Assembly (NCBI RefSeq): GCF_004118155.1
Contig: NZ_SAIQ01000002.1
Coordinates: forward strand, 62,001-126,000
Reading direction: 5' to 3'
Source of the DNA: Edaphocola flava
GTDB lineage: Bacteria; Bacteroidota; Bacteroidia; Chitinophagales; Chitinophagaceae
DNA length: 64,000 nucleotides
Part shown: positions 46,401 to 54,974 of the stretch, piece after piece
Numbering within the stretch: the first letter of the stretch is position 1
Layout: each line of letters begins with the position of its first letter
The notes under the pieces: model-generated
Seen by the model: the letters and a program-made list of their open reading frames with translations, nothing else
The model's database searches: none
Told to the model about the DNA's origin: nothing
Program-made: the position numbers and the translations under genes

Positions 46401-47107
46401 GCAAAATGAAAATGACCATTAATAATGGAACAACAACACAATATGTAAGTCCGAATAATGCATTTACCATAAACAATATCTGGACCGGAACATTGGATGC
46501 TAACAGTACCATAAGGGTAGAGGCTTATGGTTCGCATAATTATATTGAGCTTGTACCGATCTCGACCCCATTGCCGGTTACGTTTAAGGCGGTTAAAGCC
46601 ACTGCTACAAAAGAAGGCACCGTGGTGCTGGATGTTGATATTGCTGTTTCTGAACACGGATCATCACTGTATGCGAGCCGTGCAGGTGATGCGCGCACAT
46701 TTGATCATCCCTTACCCTCTGTCATCTTATCTCCAGAATATCATAACTACCGCATCACAGACGAATACCCGCTGAGCGGTACGAACTACTACCGTCTGTA
46801 CTGGAAGAATGCAGATGGTAATGTGCAGTATAGCCCGGTAGTAAATGCTACGATCAGTGGAGACGCCTCCCTTAAAGTGTACCCAACAGTGACCGCAGAT
46901 GGCCAGGTTAATGTACTGCTGGGCTCCGGTTGGGAAAACGCAAAGATTGATGTAATCAACCTTTTAGGTCAGCAGGTACCGGTACTTCAGAAAGGAGGAA
47001 GATCTGGCAGAACAATAGCCCTGAATGCCCTGACTCCGGGTACTTACCTGATCAGGATAAAAGACAAGGAACGTATGCAGACCTTTAAAGTAGTTTACCA
47101 GCCATAG
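43421..47107 (+). CDS. S8 (subtilisin-like) peptidase with T9SS type A sorting domain
   Basis: A 1228-aa secreted protein. A signal peptide ends near residue 23, and a propeptide-like region extends to about 230. The S8 domain has H270 (NGHGTSCAEIV), oxyanion Asn near 359 (SCSAGNSGG) and S425 (GSSYASPGVMG). The usual catalytic Asp position holds E242 (FGNYETFG). Next come a KP-43-like beta-barrel (LVNDMDLFVITP), Ig-like repeats and a C-terminal type A sorting domain (KVYPTVTADGQ ... YLIRIKD, as separate parts). I start at the ATG at 43421, where the signal peptide begins. A surface protease is likely, if the altered triad is active. Confidence 0.88.
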   Translation: MKHALHAMFLGALIAGTVQQAAGQQLLTAKGILPLQSRSATQFLSTRTIDFGTKEKQYVLLSFDHLLSAEERSRIEAAGIQLKDWYPGNSYIAQVSNLSQNLAALQQMANNRLVPLTGINDLPTTVKISTALSALSNLKGQEITVSVYDKTDMPALVQYLGTAGLKYTRTDYCGDNEIVLTSMSHNQLETLAGLSFVASVDLYAGAPEEEWAFKMYSNQVLPANYQYLSGAAGNGVYFGNYETFGVDTLYDFNMKGRQHPQYFGTGVNGHGTSCAEIVGNGNNYDEYEDRGMAPGITSLYVGWYNTAENYYLNNNVKPMVSNHSVGWGDGQTTYNNDARELDRIARSLGGYLHSCSAGNSGGSGPFLGYPAGWANLTGNIKVNKNNFVVHSASKPGEHHDWTNKGPAADGRLKPDVCAEGGEGSSYASPGVMGLAALLYEVYNTTYGTTVPRSDVVKAVILNTAYDIDKKGIDFKTGFGTIDPLRAKRAIEQQHLMTGSMPQGAGGMLFYNVAVPAGTAEAKIMLYWHDYQGAVGAAKALVNDMDLFVITPVGDTVRPWVLNPTPATVYDLPQRRTDTLNNVEQVTIDNPVAGNYSVYVRGTAVPQGPQNYALTYDMVPYQIEITSPVPAYHMPKGKSLMMTWNISNPLAITADSLDVYLQRNSAESFTKLATVAYNKRYYEYTIPTSFPNSATARIAVTQRNTGLTDTSDNFYVMATPANLALTRMCTDTIGLRWDTVAANAGGKYIIYRLGNKYMEPIDSVMHPANKILLSATTILGAGQQWNETQYFAVAARHSSGALSVRTLPISTVLNDPLIASATPSVATLCYGEVTKLNSGDIEHDSLQWFRASNNAFLSGADTLPRTMQDTGAYYFKAYLNGCIYTSPVYTVNAGAADIADTALWGNSQWLISAYNGGNTSSTPYYGANPKYYGKFSTDSLGFNSNDYYAWYSSGPSNAPGYQGCAFSSASDATTVYKRKGFAPGTYQINLRRAAGKMKMTINNGTTTQYVSPNNAFTINNIWTGTLDANSTIRVEAYGSHNYIELVPISTPLPVTFKAVKATATKEGTVVLDVDIAVSEHGSSLYASRAGDARTFDHPLPSVILSPEYHNYRITDEYPLSGTNYYRLYWKNADGNVQYSPVVNATISGDASLKVYPTVTADGQVNVLLGSGWENAKIDVINLLGQQVPVLQKGGRSGRTIALNALTPGTYLIRIKDKERMQTFKVVYQP

Positions 47108-47162
47108 TTCTATTATGCGCTTAAGTACATAAACTTTAACCCGGCAAGTCTGTATAATTATG

Positions 47163-47170
47163 TACTTTTG
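47163..47170 (+). promoter_or_regulatory. -7 promoter element of the deoxyhypusine synthase-like gene
   Basis: TACTTTTG, 51 nt before the ATG. Confidence 0.55.
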
Positions 47171-47221
47171 CGGGACAATTTTAATCGGTACACAAAATAA
47201 AACTTATATAAAAGTATAATC

Positions 47222-48196
47222 ATGAGCAAAGGTCCTGTTTCTCAGTTTATAGAACATCATTACAGACACTTTAATGCTGCCGCACTGGTAGACGCAGCAA
47301 AGGGATATGAAACCCACCTGAACGAAGGCGGTAAAATGCTGGTATCTCTGGCTGGTGCGATGAGTACCGCAGAGTTAGGTATCTCTCTTGCCGAAATGAT
47401 CCGTCAGGATAAAGTAGCTATTATTTCCTGTACCGGTGCAAACCTGGAAGAGGATGTAATGAACCTGGTAGCACACTCTCACTACAAACGTGTGCCTAAT
47501 TATCGTGATCTGACACCTCAGGACGAATGGGATCTGCTGGAAAATCACTACAATCGTGTAACGGATACCTGTATTCCTGAAGAGGAAGCATTCCGTCGCC
47601 TGCAGAAGCACCTGGTAAAAGTATGGAAAGATGCTGAAGCCAAAGGCGAGCGTTATTTCCCTCACGAATTCCTGTATCAGGTAGTGAAAAGCGGAGAACT
47701 GGAGCAGTATTATGAAATTGATCCTAAAGATTCATGGATCGTTGCCGCTGCTGAAAAAAATATTCCGATCGTTGTACCAGGTTGGGAAGACAGTACTACC
47801 GGTAATATCTTTGCAAGCTATTGCATTAAAGGTGAATTACAGGTAAGCACTGTGAAAAATGGTATTGATTATATGATCTTCCTGACAGAGTGGTACCGTG
47901 CAAACAGCGGTGGCAAAGGTGTTGGCTTCTTCCAGATTGGTGGTGGTATTGCCGGCGATTTCCCGATCTGTGTTGTACCGATGATGTATCAGGATCTGGA
48001 ATGGCATGATGTACCGTTCTGGTCTTATTTCTGCCAGATTTCTGACTCCACTACTTCTTACGGATCGTACTCCGGTGCTGTGCCTAATGAGAAAATTACC
48101 TGGGGTAAATTAGATATTCATACGCCTAAATTTATCGTAGAAAGCGATGCTACTATTGTTGCTCCGCTGATCTTCGCTTATATCTTAGGACATTAA
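47222..48196 (+). CDS. Deoxyhypusine synthase-family protein
   Basis: A 324-aa NAD-binding protein of the DHS family. Eukaryotic and archaeal DHS transfers aminobutyl from spermidine to (e/a)IF5A, a protein bacteria lack. K296 in ITWGKLDIHTPK matches the catalytic WGK lysine (Lys329 in human). SLAGAMSTAELG, SCTGANLEEDV and DATIVAPLIFAYILG are family-like. The GGGxxKHH motif of eukaryotic enzymes reads GGGIAGDFP here (240-248). A polyamine-related reaction such as homospermidine formation is possible but not shown. T-rich codons suggest good expression. Confidence 0.85.
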   Translation: MSKGPVSQFIEHHYRHFNAAALVDAAKGYETHLNEGGKMLVSLAGAMSTAELGISLAEMIRQDKVAIISCTGANLEEDVMNLVAHSHYKRVPNYRDLTPQDEWDLLENHYNRVTDTCIPEEEAFRRLQKHLVKVWKDAEAKGERYFPHEFLYQVVKSGELEQYYEIDPKDSWIVAAAEKNIPIVVPGWEDSTTGNIFASYCIKGELQVSTVKNGIDYMIFLTEWYRANSGGKGVGFFQIGGGIAGDFPICVVPMMYQDLEWHDVPFWSYFCQISDSTTSYGSYSGAVPNEKITWGKLDIHTPKFIVESDATIVAPLIFAYILGH

Positions 48197-48204
48197 TACA
48201 TTGC

Positions 48205-48256
48205 TTTTAAACAGAAAGAGCCGGAGTCATTTGATTCCGGCTCTTTCTGTTTAAAA
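48205..48256 (+). terminator. Terminator after the DHS-like gene
   Basis: 21-bp stem (core ACAGAAAGAGCCGGA with complement), 10-nt loop. Confidence 0.88.
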
Positions 48257-48419
48257 TTGTGCAACAATGATGAGAAAAAATATTTTCTGATTATGTTATT
48301 TCACTATATTTGACCCCCATAATCATCGCCTTTATAATTTTTTGTGGCAGCAAAACGTTTGGTTTGAGGATAACAAGACCAACATAAACACATGCCGTCT
48401 GTATACTGCTGATTGGACT

Positions 48420-49883
48420 ATGAAATATCAAGAATTTGTATTACGCAAACTGAGCCTCACAGGAGCTATTGTATTAATTTTATGGGTATGCTGGTATAAC
48501 CTGGGAGGAATGACGATCAGGTTATGGGACGAATCCCGCATGGCCATTAATGCATTGGAAATGTATGAAAGCCGCCATTACTGGGTAACGACTTTTGAAC
48601 ACCAGCCAGACCTGTGGAATACCAAACCCCCACTTATGATCTGGTTACAGGTTTTATCTCTGCATATTTTCGGAGTACACGACTGGGCATTGAGGATTCC
48701 GGCTGCACTGGCAGCAACAGCAACATTTACAGCCATATTTCATTTCTGTTACAGAAGGTTGAACAACTTCTGGCTGGGCATATTCAGTGTAGTTGTACTG
48801 GCAACGTCTGTTGGTTATGTTCGGGAGCACATTACCCGGACGGGCGACTTCGATCCTTTGCTGATCTTATGGCTGGTACTGGCCTCGCTTAATTTTTTTA
48901 TTTTCCTGGAGCATAACCGTACACGTTCTTTATACGCCACTTTCATTTTCTTTGGCCTGGCGGTATGTACCAAAGGGGTTGCAGGATTAATTTTTGCACC
49001 GGGCGTATTACTCTATACTATTTACCGCAGGCAGTTAAAAAGATTGCTGACCAATCCGCATACCTACATAGGATTGCTGCTGTTCCTGGCTATTGCGCTG
49101 CCATATTATTTTATCAGAGAGCATTATAACCCCGGCTACCTGATGGCAGTAAGAGAAAATGAGCTTGGAGGAAGGTTTTTGAAAGCTAAAGAGGGGCACA
49201 ATCATCCATGGTATTGGTACCTCAATCTTGTGGCCACTGAATTATATGTAGAATGGTGGCCTGTATTTTTCCTGGGCCTTGTTTTCTTGTGGATAGAAAG
49301 ACGCTCTGATACCCTAATGAATAAGGGTGTCATTTATGCCGCAATATTGGCCATTTCTTATTTTACAATCATGTCAGCTGCCCAAACAAAGCTGGTATGG
49401 TATGTGGCACCAGTGTTCCCTTTTGCCGCAATTGTAGTCGCCTACACCATCTGTTTTATAGGAAGAAAAGTATACTTGGAAAGTGCAAAGATTTGGCGGA
49501 TCGGACAGCCCGTGTTGCCCGTTTTTATACTTTTTGTGGTGGTGCATAATATCTATAATGAATTGTATCTGGCAGACAGGCATAATAATTTAAGTGATAT
49601 CAATTATTATATCCGGGACAAGTTTATGGCTGAAAAGGATAAGCGCAATATGTTTGTATTGGCACCGGGTTATCAGCCGCACGTATGGTGGTATACACGT
49701 GTAGCTGCCAAACAGGGACAAAAAATAGTGCATGACTCTTCTGTAAAAATAAAAGCAGGAGACCGTGTCCTAGTCTCTAAGGGTGAATATATGGATACTG
49801 TTACCTCAAGGTATGAGGTAGATACCTTGTATCATACTAACTTTATTGGCGTGTTTGATATTAAGTGCAAGAAACAATTATAA
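48420..49883 (+). CDS. GT39/ArnT-like membrane glycosyltransferase
   Basis: A 487-aa polytopic protein with roughly ten transmembrane helices. D37-E38 in IRLWDESRMAINALEM match the acidic pair of GT-C glycosyltransferases (PMT/ArnT), followed by TKPPLMIWLQ and RIPAALAATATF. It probably transfers a sugar from a polyprenyl-phosphate donor to lipid A, protein or another surface molecule. I start at the ATG at 48420; the longer frame upstream has no homologous features. DUF1697 follows after 3 nt. Confidence 0.87.
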   Translation: MKYQEFVLRKLSLTGAIVLILWVCWYNLGGMTIRLWDESRMAINALEMYESRHYWVTTFEHQPDLWNTKPPLMIWLQVLSLHIFGVHDWALRIPAALAATATFTAIFHFCYRRLNNFWLGIFSVVVLATSVGYVREHITRTGDFDPLLILWLVLASLNFFIFLEHNRTRSLYATFIFFGLAVCTKGVAGLIFAPGVLLYTIYRRQLKRLLTNPHTYIGLLLFLAIALPYYFIREHYNPGYLMAVRENELGGRFLKAKEGHNHPWYWYLNLVATELYVEWWPVFFLGLVFLWIERRSDTLMNKGVIYAAILAISYFTIMSAAQTKLVWYVAPVFPFAAIVVAYTICFIGRKVYLESAKIWRIGQPVLPVFILFVVVHNIYNELYLADRHNNLSDINYYIRDKFMAEKDKRNMFVLAPGYQPHVWWYTRVAAKQGQKIVHDSSVKIKAGDRVLVSKGEYMDTVTSRYEVDTLYHTNFIGVFDIKCKKQL

Positions 49884-49886
49884 AGT

Positions 49887-50435
49887 ATGAACATAAGTAT
49901 AGCCCTGTTGAGGGGCATCAATGTAGGCGGGAACAACATTATTAAAATGGAAACCCTTCGTAAAGTGCTGACAGATGCCGGTCTGGAAGAAGTAAATACT
50001 TACATACAAAGCGGCAATATTGTATTCCGGCATAAAAAGAGCCTGAAGGATACAGACTGTGCTGCATTGATCGCGGCTGTAATCAAAGAACATTTTGGGT
50101 TGAGCATACCCGTAATTGTACGAAGCGCCGCAGAGTGGGAGCAGATATTGCACTCCAATCCCTTCGCTAACAACGGTCGTACCGATGCTGAAAACTGGCA
50201 TTATATGATGCTCAGCCAGGAACCAGCTGCAGACCTTATTCCTGCAATTGATAAAGCCCTTTATGAGCCCGACCTTTTTGATCGGGTTGGAAATAATGTA
50301 TTCCTGCATATTCAAAAATTCGGAAATACTAAGCTGTCTAATACTTTGTTCGACAAGAAATGGAAAGTCATCTCTACCGTGCGCAATCATAAAACCATGC
50401 TGGCTATAGCAGCATTGGCAGACAAGCTGAAGTAA
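49887..50435 (+). CDS. DUF1697 family protein
   Basis: A 182-aa soluble protein with the family start ALLRGINVGGNNIIKMETLR, the segment YIQSGNIVFRH and C-terminal KKWKVISTVRNHKTMLAIAAL. Function is unknown. It lies 3 nt after the GT39-type gene, so they are likely cotranscribed, though the link may be incidental. Confidence 0.9.
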   Translation: MNISIALLRGINVGGNNIIKMETLRKVLTDAGLEEVNTYIQSGNIVFRHKKSLKDTDCAALIAAVIKEHFGLSIPVIVRSAAEWEQILHSNPFANNGRTDAENWHYMMLSQEPAADLIPAIDKALYEPDLFDRVGNNVFLHIQKFGNTKLSNTLFDKKWKVISTVRNHKTMLAIAALADKLK

Positions 50436-50461
50436 GAAAAATTCCTTTGACAGAGAATTTG

Positions 50462-50469
50462 TATCTTTG
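50462..50469 (+). promoter_or_regulatory. -7 promoter element of the MATE gene
   Basis: TATCTTTG. It places transcription start after 50470, which favours the ATG at 50495 over a longer upstream frame. Confidence 0.6.
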
Positions 50470-50494
50470 CGGATTTCCCCCTATTTACAAATTT

Positions 50495-51856
50495 ATGTCA
50501 CTCAAAACAGAAGCTAGAAATACTACTAAGCTGGCACTGCCTATCATATTTGGAGAGCTGGCACAAATGGTATTGCATATAATCGATACCGCAATGATCG
50601 GGGCTACAGGCCCGGATAGCTATAAGCAGGTGGCCGCAGCGGCCCTGGCATTAAGCGTGATCAACATTCCATTTGTATTGGGTATTGGCATCACGATATC
50701 CGTATCACAACTGGTATCCATGGCCAAAGGCCGCGGAGATGATAAGGCAATATCTCACTATTTATATAACGGATTCTGGATCTGTGCGATTAGCGCAGTG
50801 CTTATTTCATTAGGCATTGAGGGCGGGCAGAATATATTATTTCACCTGGGACAGGACGAGGAAGTAGCCCGTCTGGCCCTTCCTTTCCTTAGGATTATGG
50901 GCATCTCAATCGTACCGATGCTGCTGTTCATGACACTGAAACAATTTACCGATGGCCTTGAGTACACCCGTACAGCTATGGTATTGTCCCTGCTTGCCCT
51001 GCCGATCAATATTTTTATCAACTGGTTACTGGTTTTCGGCAATATGGGATTCCCCAGGATGGAAATGTTGGGTGCAGCATATGGTACACTGATCACCCGT
51101 ACCCTTATTTTCGGAGTGCTGGCCTATGTAATCCTGACCCATCGTATCTATAAACCCTATATAGGTTTACGCAAAGAACAATGGAGCCTTAACCTGCAAA
51201 GCATTAAAGAGCTGTTGCGTATAGGCGTACCCAGTAGCCTGCAGATCGGTCTGGAGGCTGGAGTATTTGCTGTTTCGGGCATCATCGTTGGTACGATGGG
51301 CGGTGGCGGCAAGCAGCTCGCGGCACACCAGATTGCATTACAATGTGCCTCCTTTACCTTCATGGCTTCAATGGGACTGGCACAGGCAGGATCGATCCGC
51401 GTGAGTAATGCATTCGGGCAGGGCAGCTGGGCCAAGATCAGTGCGATCGGTAAAAGCACATTTTTATTAGCTTTGTTCTACGGAATCTTCTGTGCTATTT
51501 TGTTCATGTTGTTCCGGAATGTACTGCCAGAACTCTTCCTGCACAACCATTCCGAAGGCAATGCAGAAGTGATAACCATTGCAGCTAACCTATTGTTGCT
51601 GGCTGGTTTGTTCCAGATTTTCGACGCGACACAGGTAATCAGCGCTGGCTTGCTCCGGGGTATTAAGGATGTAAAGTTTCCTACAGTACTGGTTTTTATC
51701 GCCTATTGGGTGCTTGGCTTACCAATGGGTTACCTGCTGGCCGGTGCATTTGATATGCAGGCTTCCGGCATCTGGCTGGGCTTTATCATAGGACTGGCAT
51801 TTTCTTCCATATCATTAACCAAACGATTTTTAAATAAACTGAAAAGACATGTATAA
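50495..51856 (+). CDS. MATE-family efflux transporter
   Basis: A 453-aa inner-membrane protein with about 12 transmembrane helices in two repeats (LALPIIFGELAQMVLHIIDT ... and the second half from about residue 240). MATE proteins export drugs or metabolites using Na+ or H+ gradients. The family pattern GxAxx-TPD is not clear, but the layout is typical of the NorM group. Its last 8 nt overlap the next gene. Confidence 0.92.
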   Translation: MSLKTEARNTTKLALPIIFGELAQMVLHIIDTAMIGATGPDSYKQVAAAALALSVINIPFVLGIGITISVSQLVSMAKGRGDDKAISHYLYNGFWICAISAVLISLGIEGGQNILFHLGQDEEVARLALPFLRIMGISIVPMLLFMTLKQFTDGLEYTRTAMVLSLLALPINIFINWLLVFGNMGFPRMEMLGAAYGTLITRTLIFGVLAYVILTHRIYKPYIGLRKEQWSLNLQSIKELLRIGVPSSLQIGLEAGVFAVSGIIVGTMGGGGKQLAAHQIALQCASFTFMASMGLAQAGSIRVSNAFGQGSWAKISAIGKSTFLLALFYGIFCAILFMLFRNVLPELFLHNHSEGNAEVITIAANLLLLAGLFQIFDATQVISAGLLRGIKDVKFPTVLVFIAYWVLGLPMGYLLAGAFDMQASGIWLGFIIGLAFSSISLTKRFLNKLKRHV

Positions 51857-52838
51857 ATATTCTAAAATACTGCTGAGTGTACTGAGTACCTTATGTATCG
51901 GACCCGTTTGGGCGCAGCATAATGTTGATGCCAATGCCATTATACCAACGGATACCCGCATTTCCGGCTGGGCAACCGGCTGTACCGTGCAGCGTGGCTG
52001 GATGGATATTGCAGACCATAGCCAGGGAGTGGTGACTTTTGGCGTAGAAGCAAATGCAACGGGTGCGCCAGGTGCAAGCACGCAGGTGATCAGTCTGGGA
52101 GACAGTGGGGTAGCAGTACTTACATTTGCCACACCGATCCAGAACCTTGATGGTCCTGACTTTGCAGTATTTGAGAATGGTTTCCTGGATCCGGAAAATC
52201 CGCAGAATGCATTCCTGGAGTTTGCTTTTGTAGAAGTCAGTTCTGACGGACAAAACTATTTCCGTTTCCCTGCCCAATATACCGGTGCAGATACTCCTCA
52301 GTGCGAGAACAGCACTTATGTTGATGGAACAAAATATCATAACCTGGCGGGTCGCTATATCAATGGTTATGGTACACCATTTGACCTGGAAGAGCTTAAA
52401 AATACAGCAGGATTGAATGTGAACAGTATTACCCATGTACGTCTTATAGATGTAGTAGGAAGCATTGATCCGCTGTACGGATCGGGAGATAAGGATGGTA
52501 AACTGGTTAATGATCCATATCCGAGTGCTTTTGCATCGGGCGGATTTGACCTTTCTGCAGTAGCGGTTTTAAATCATAGAAGTAATGGAATTAAAGATCT
52601 GAAAGGAGCGCAATTGTCGTATATAATACCAAACCCTGCTACAGATAACATTAAGATCGAAGGATTTGCAGATAAGAATTTTTACTATAGAATCGTTAAT
52701 GTTTTAGGACAGGAAATGCTGTCCGGAAATACAACCGGTGCCGAGAATATAGACGTGTCAAGACTTACAGCCGGTAACTATTACATATGGATATCAGGTA
52801 ACAGTGCAAGAGGTACATTGAGATTTATAAAGCACTAA
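51849..52838 (+). CDS. Secreted protein with T9SS type A sorting domain
   Basis: A 329-aa protein with a signal peptide ending GPVWAQ. A conserved-looking beta-domain of about 210 aa has ISLGDSGVAVLTFATPIQN, GPDFAVFENGF and AFVEVSSDGQNYFRFPA. A C-terminal sorting domain follows (YIIPNPATDNIKIEGF; YYIWISGNSARGTLRFIKH). Similar 'DFAVFENGF' domains occur in Bacteroidota surface proteins, but I cannot name the function. Its ATG overlaps the MATE stop by 8 nt, so the two are coupled. Confidence 0.82.
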   Translation: MYKYSKILLSVLSTLCIGPVWAQHNVDANAIIPTDTRISGWATGCTVQRGWMDIADHSQGVVTFGVEANATGAPGASTQVISLGDSGVAVLTFATPIQNLDGPDFAVFENGFLDPENPQNAFLEFAFVEVSSDGQNYFRFPAQYTGADTPQCENSTYVDGTKYHNLAGRYINGYGTPFDLEELKNTAGLNVNSITHVRLIDVVGSIDPLYGSGDKDGKLVNDPYPSAFASGGFDLSAVAVLNHRSNGIKDLKGAQLSYIIPNPATDNIKIEGFADKNFYYRIVNVLGQEMLSGNTTGAENIDVSRLTAGNYYIWISGNSARGTLRFIKH

Positions 52839-52949
52839 ACTTTTGGAAGACATTTTGCGTCTATATAAATAACAGTTTTATTGAACTTTTTTATTTAAGT
52901 TTGATTATTCTTAAGCAGAGCATTTATAGATAATTAAAAGGATAAGAAC

Positions 52950-53327
52950 ATGAAAGTTGCGTTAGAAATTAAGCCGGCCTTTATCATCATAACCCCGGAA
53001 GGGGCTGTGTTGAACAACGAGTTTGTAGCAGCGATAGAAAGTAAGACGAAAGAAGGGAGTGAGGCCAATTCCGGACAGTGCTATATTGTTGATTTGTCTT
53101 ATGCTGAGTACATGGAGAATGAAGCCCTGGATGCCTTATTGAATATACATGAAAATGTATACGAAGATCAGGGGTCTATCGTCTTTACCAATCTCCAGGA
53201 GTCTGTAATGCAGAAAATGAAACAGGAACGCCTGCACTTAAGCATTAATATTGCGACCACCATGGCAGAAGCGGTTGACTTCATCAACCATGAGATCATG
53301 GAGCGTGGGCTATTGAACGAACTCTAA
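52950..53327 (+). CDS. STAS-domain-like protein
   Basis: A 125-aa protein with the strand-helix order of STAS (anti-sigma antagonist-like) domains: FIIITPEGAVLNNEF, CYIVDLSYAEYMENEALDAL, GSIVFTNLQESVMQKM. The phosphorylatable Ser of SpoIIAA-type proteins is replaced by the acidic NEAL segment, so regulation by phosphorylation seems unlikely. It lies 12 nt upstream of rnz. Confidence 0.68.
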   Translation: MKVALEIKPAFIIITPEGAVLNNEFVAAIESKTKEGSEANSGQCYIVDLSYAEYMENEALDALLNIHENVYEDQGSIVFTNLQESVMQKMKQERLHLSINIATTMAEAVDFINHEIMERGLLNEL

Positions 53328-53339
53328 TTTTGTAACATC

Positions 53340-54248
53340 TTGAAAGTAACCATACTGGGTAATAATTCTGCTATACCGGCACATGGTCGTAATCCTAGTG
53401 CCCAGATAGTGGAGGTGAAGGATCATCTTCTCCTGCTGGATTGCGGCGAAGGCACGCAAATGCAGTTTATAAAGTATGGCATCAAGAGAAGTAAAATACA
53501 GCATATATGTATCAGCCATTTACATGGCGATCACTACTTCGGCCTCATAGGGCTCATCAATAGCCTGGGTTTACTGGGCAGGACCGATCCTCTGCATATT
53601 TATTGCCCTGAAAAGCTACCCGCAATTATACAGTTGCAACTGGATGCCTGTGGCAGTATGATGCCTTACGAGATCATATTTCATACGATCAGCGATGAGG
53701 GAGAGTACAAGCTTATTGTAGATACGCCTTCTTATTCTATCAGTTGTTTTCCTGTCGATCATCGTATACCCACACACGGCTTCCTGGTTAGGGAGAAGAG
53801 CAGCGGTCGTAAGATAGTGCCGGAGGCATGCCGGGAATATCAGATTCCTCAATCGTATTATTACCGCTTAAAACAGGGAGAAGACTACCTCAGAAAAGAC
53901 GGTACACTGGTGCAGAATGATTGGGTTACAGAAGTGGGTAAACCGGATAAGGTATATGCTTATTGTGCCGATACCCGCTATACAGAATCATTTGCAGAAT
54001 ACATTCTCGGAGCAGATATGGTTTACCATGAATCTACCTATCTGGATGCAGAGAATGACCTGGCTAATATGCGTTACCATAGTACCGCAAAGCAAGCAGC
54101 CCAGCTGGCTGTTGTAGCCGAAATAAAGCAATTGCTATTGGGACATTATTCCAGTCGTTATAAAAACATTGAAGAATTTGAAACAGAGGCGAAAACTTTG
54201 TTTGTCAATACCAGAGCGACTTTCGAAGGGATGTCGATTGAATTATAG
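53340..54248 (+). CDS. rnz: Ribonuclease Z
   Basis: A metallo-beta-lactamase-fold endonuclease processing tRNA 3' ends, relevant for the three tRNA genes here that lack encoded CCA. It has LLLDCGEGTQMQ, the metal motif HLHGDH at residues 60-65, PVDHRIPTHGF, YCADTRYTES, HESTY and LLLGHYSSRYK. Length of 302 aa is typical. The start is an inferred TTG at 53340. Confidence 0.94.
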   Translation: MKVTILGNNSAIPAHGRNPSAQIVEVKDHLLLLDCGEGTQMQFIKYGIKRSKIQHICISHLHGDHYFGLIGLINSLGLLGRTDPLHIYCPEKLPAIIQLQLDACGSMMPYEIIFHTISDEGEYKLIVDTPSYSISCFPVDHRIPTHGFLVREKSSGRKIVPEACREYQIPQSYYYRLKQGEDYLRKDGTLVQNDWVTEVGKPDKVYAYCADTRYTESFAEYILGADMVYHESTYLDAENDLANMRYHSTAKQAAQLAVVAEIKQLLLGHYSSRYKNIEEFETEAKTLFVNTRATFEGMSIEL

Positions 54249-54267
54249 AAAAAAGTTCAAGAAAAAA

Positions 54268-54299
54268 TTTGGAAAATCCGGAAGTGAATCCTATCTTTG
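54268..54299 (+). promoter_or_regulatory. Promoter of tRNA-His
   Basis: TTTG (54268-54271), 20-bp spacer, TATCTTTG (54292-54299): a complete Bacteroidota housekeeping promoter. Confidence 0.8.
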
Positions 54300-54310
54300 C
54301 ACTCCGAAAT

Positions 54311-54385
54311 GGAGGCTATAGCTCAGTTGGTTAGAGCGTCGGTTTGTGGTTCCGAAGGTCGTGGGTTCGAGACCCATTAGCCTCC
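54311..54385 (+). tRNA. tRNA-His(GTG)
   Basis: The cloverleaf folds with acceptor GAGGCTA/TAGCCTC, D-stem GCTC/GAGC, anticodon GTG at 54346-54348 and T-arm GTGGG-TTCGAGA-CCCAT. The first base is the genome-encoded G-1, opposite C73 at 54385, the identity signal of tRNA-His. The top of the anticodon stem has a T-T mismatch. CCA is not encoded, so it must be added. Confidence 0.93.
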
Positions 54386-54386
54386 C

Positions 54387-54416
54387 AAAAGGAAAGTCAG
54401 TATTGACTTTCCTTTT
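54387..54416 (+). terminator. Terminator after tRNA-His
   Basis: 13-bp stem (AAAAGGAAAGTCA with complement), GTAT loop, then TTT. Confidence 0.9.
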
Positions 54417-54950
54417 TTTATGTATATCAGTTTTCATCTGCTTTACAATTCAAGAATCTTCTCCTGGAGGCGCTTGGTGGTTTTGATACCAAACTGATCT
54501 TGCTCTGGGATTCCCTGTATATATACTTGCCTGAAAAAATGAAAGCTCTGACTGGAAAATCAAAGCTTTTAAAAACAAAACAAAATCCTGAAAAGGAGTT
54601 AATAAACATCCGTGGCTTCTTTGTTTGAAACAATGAAACCCTTCATCATCTTATACAATATTAGCATTAATCAGCTTTTGTAAATAACCTGTTCGGGAAT
54701 CGTTTGTTGAGTATCAATAAACGATTTTTATTGACAGGATAAGTTGCTTAATAAAAGAACGATACCAATTGAGATTGATTTGCATATGATCCCACTTTTT
54801 GGTGACAGATGGGTGTTTTTTTAGCAAAGCCATATGCTGAAAAGTTCTTTGTGGAGTGAAATTAACTTTGGTTAACCTTTTTTAACATAAGATTTTCTGC
54901 AACAATGCTTTAACTATTGCGTAAATACTAATGTCTAAAATATTGAAATT

Positions 54951-54974
54951 GAATAATTATATATATAATTATTC
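54951..54974. repeat. 24-bp perfect A/T-rich palindrome
   Basis: GAATAATTATAT followed by its exact reverse complement. It may be a protein site or a cruciform-prone element; no gene is near. Confidence 0.5.

Noticed and set aside
54427-54633. 68-codon minus-strand frame after tRNA-His
   Set aside because: No recognisable features, no homologous pattern, no promoter element at its start.
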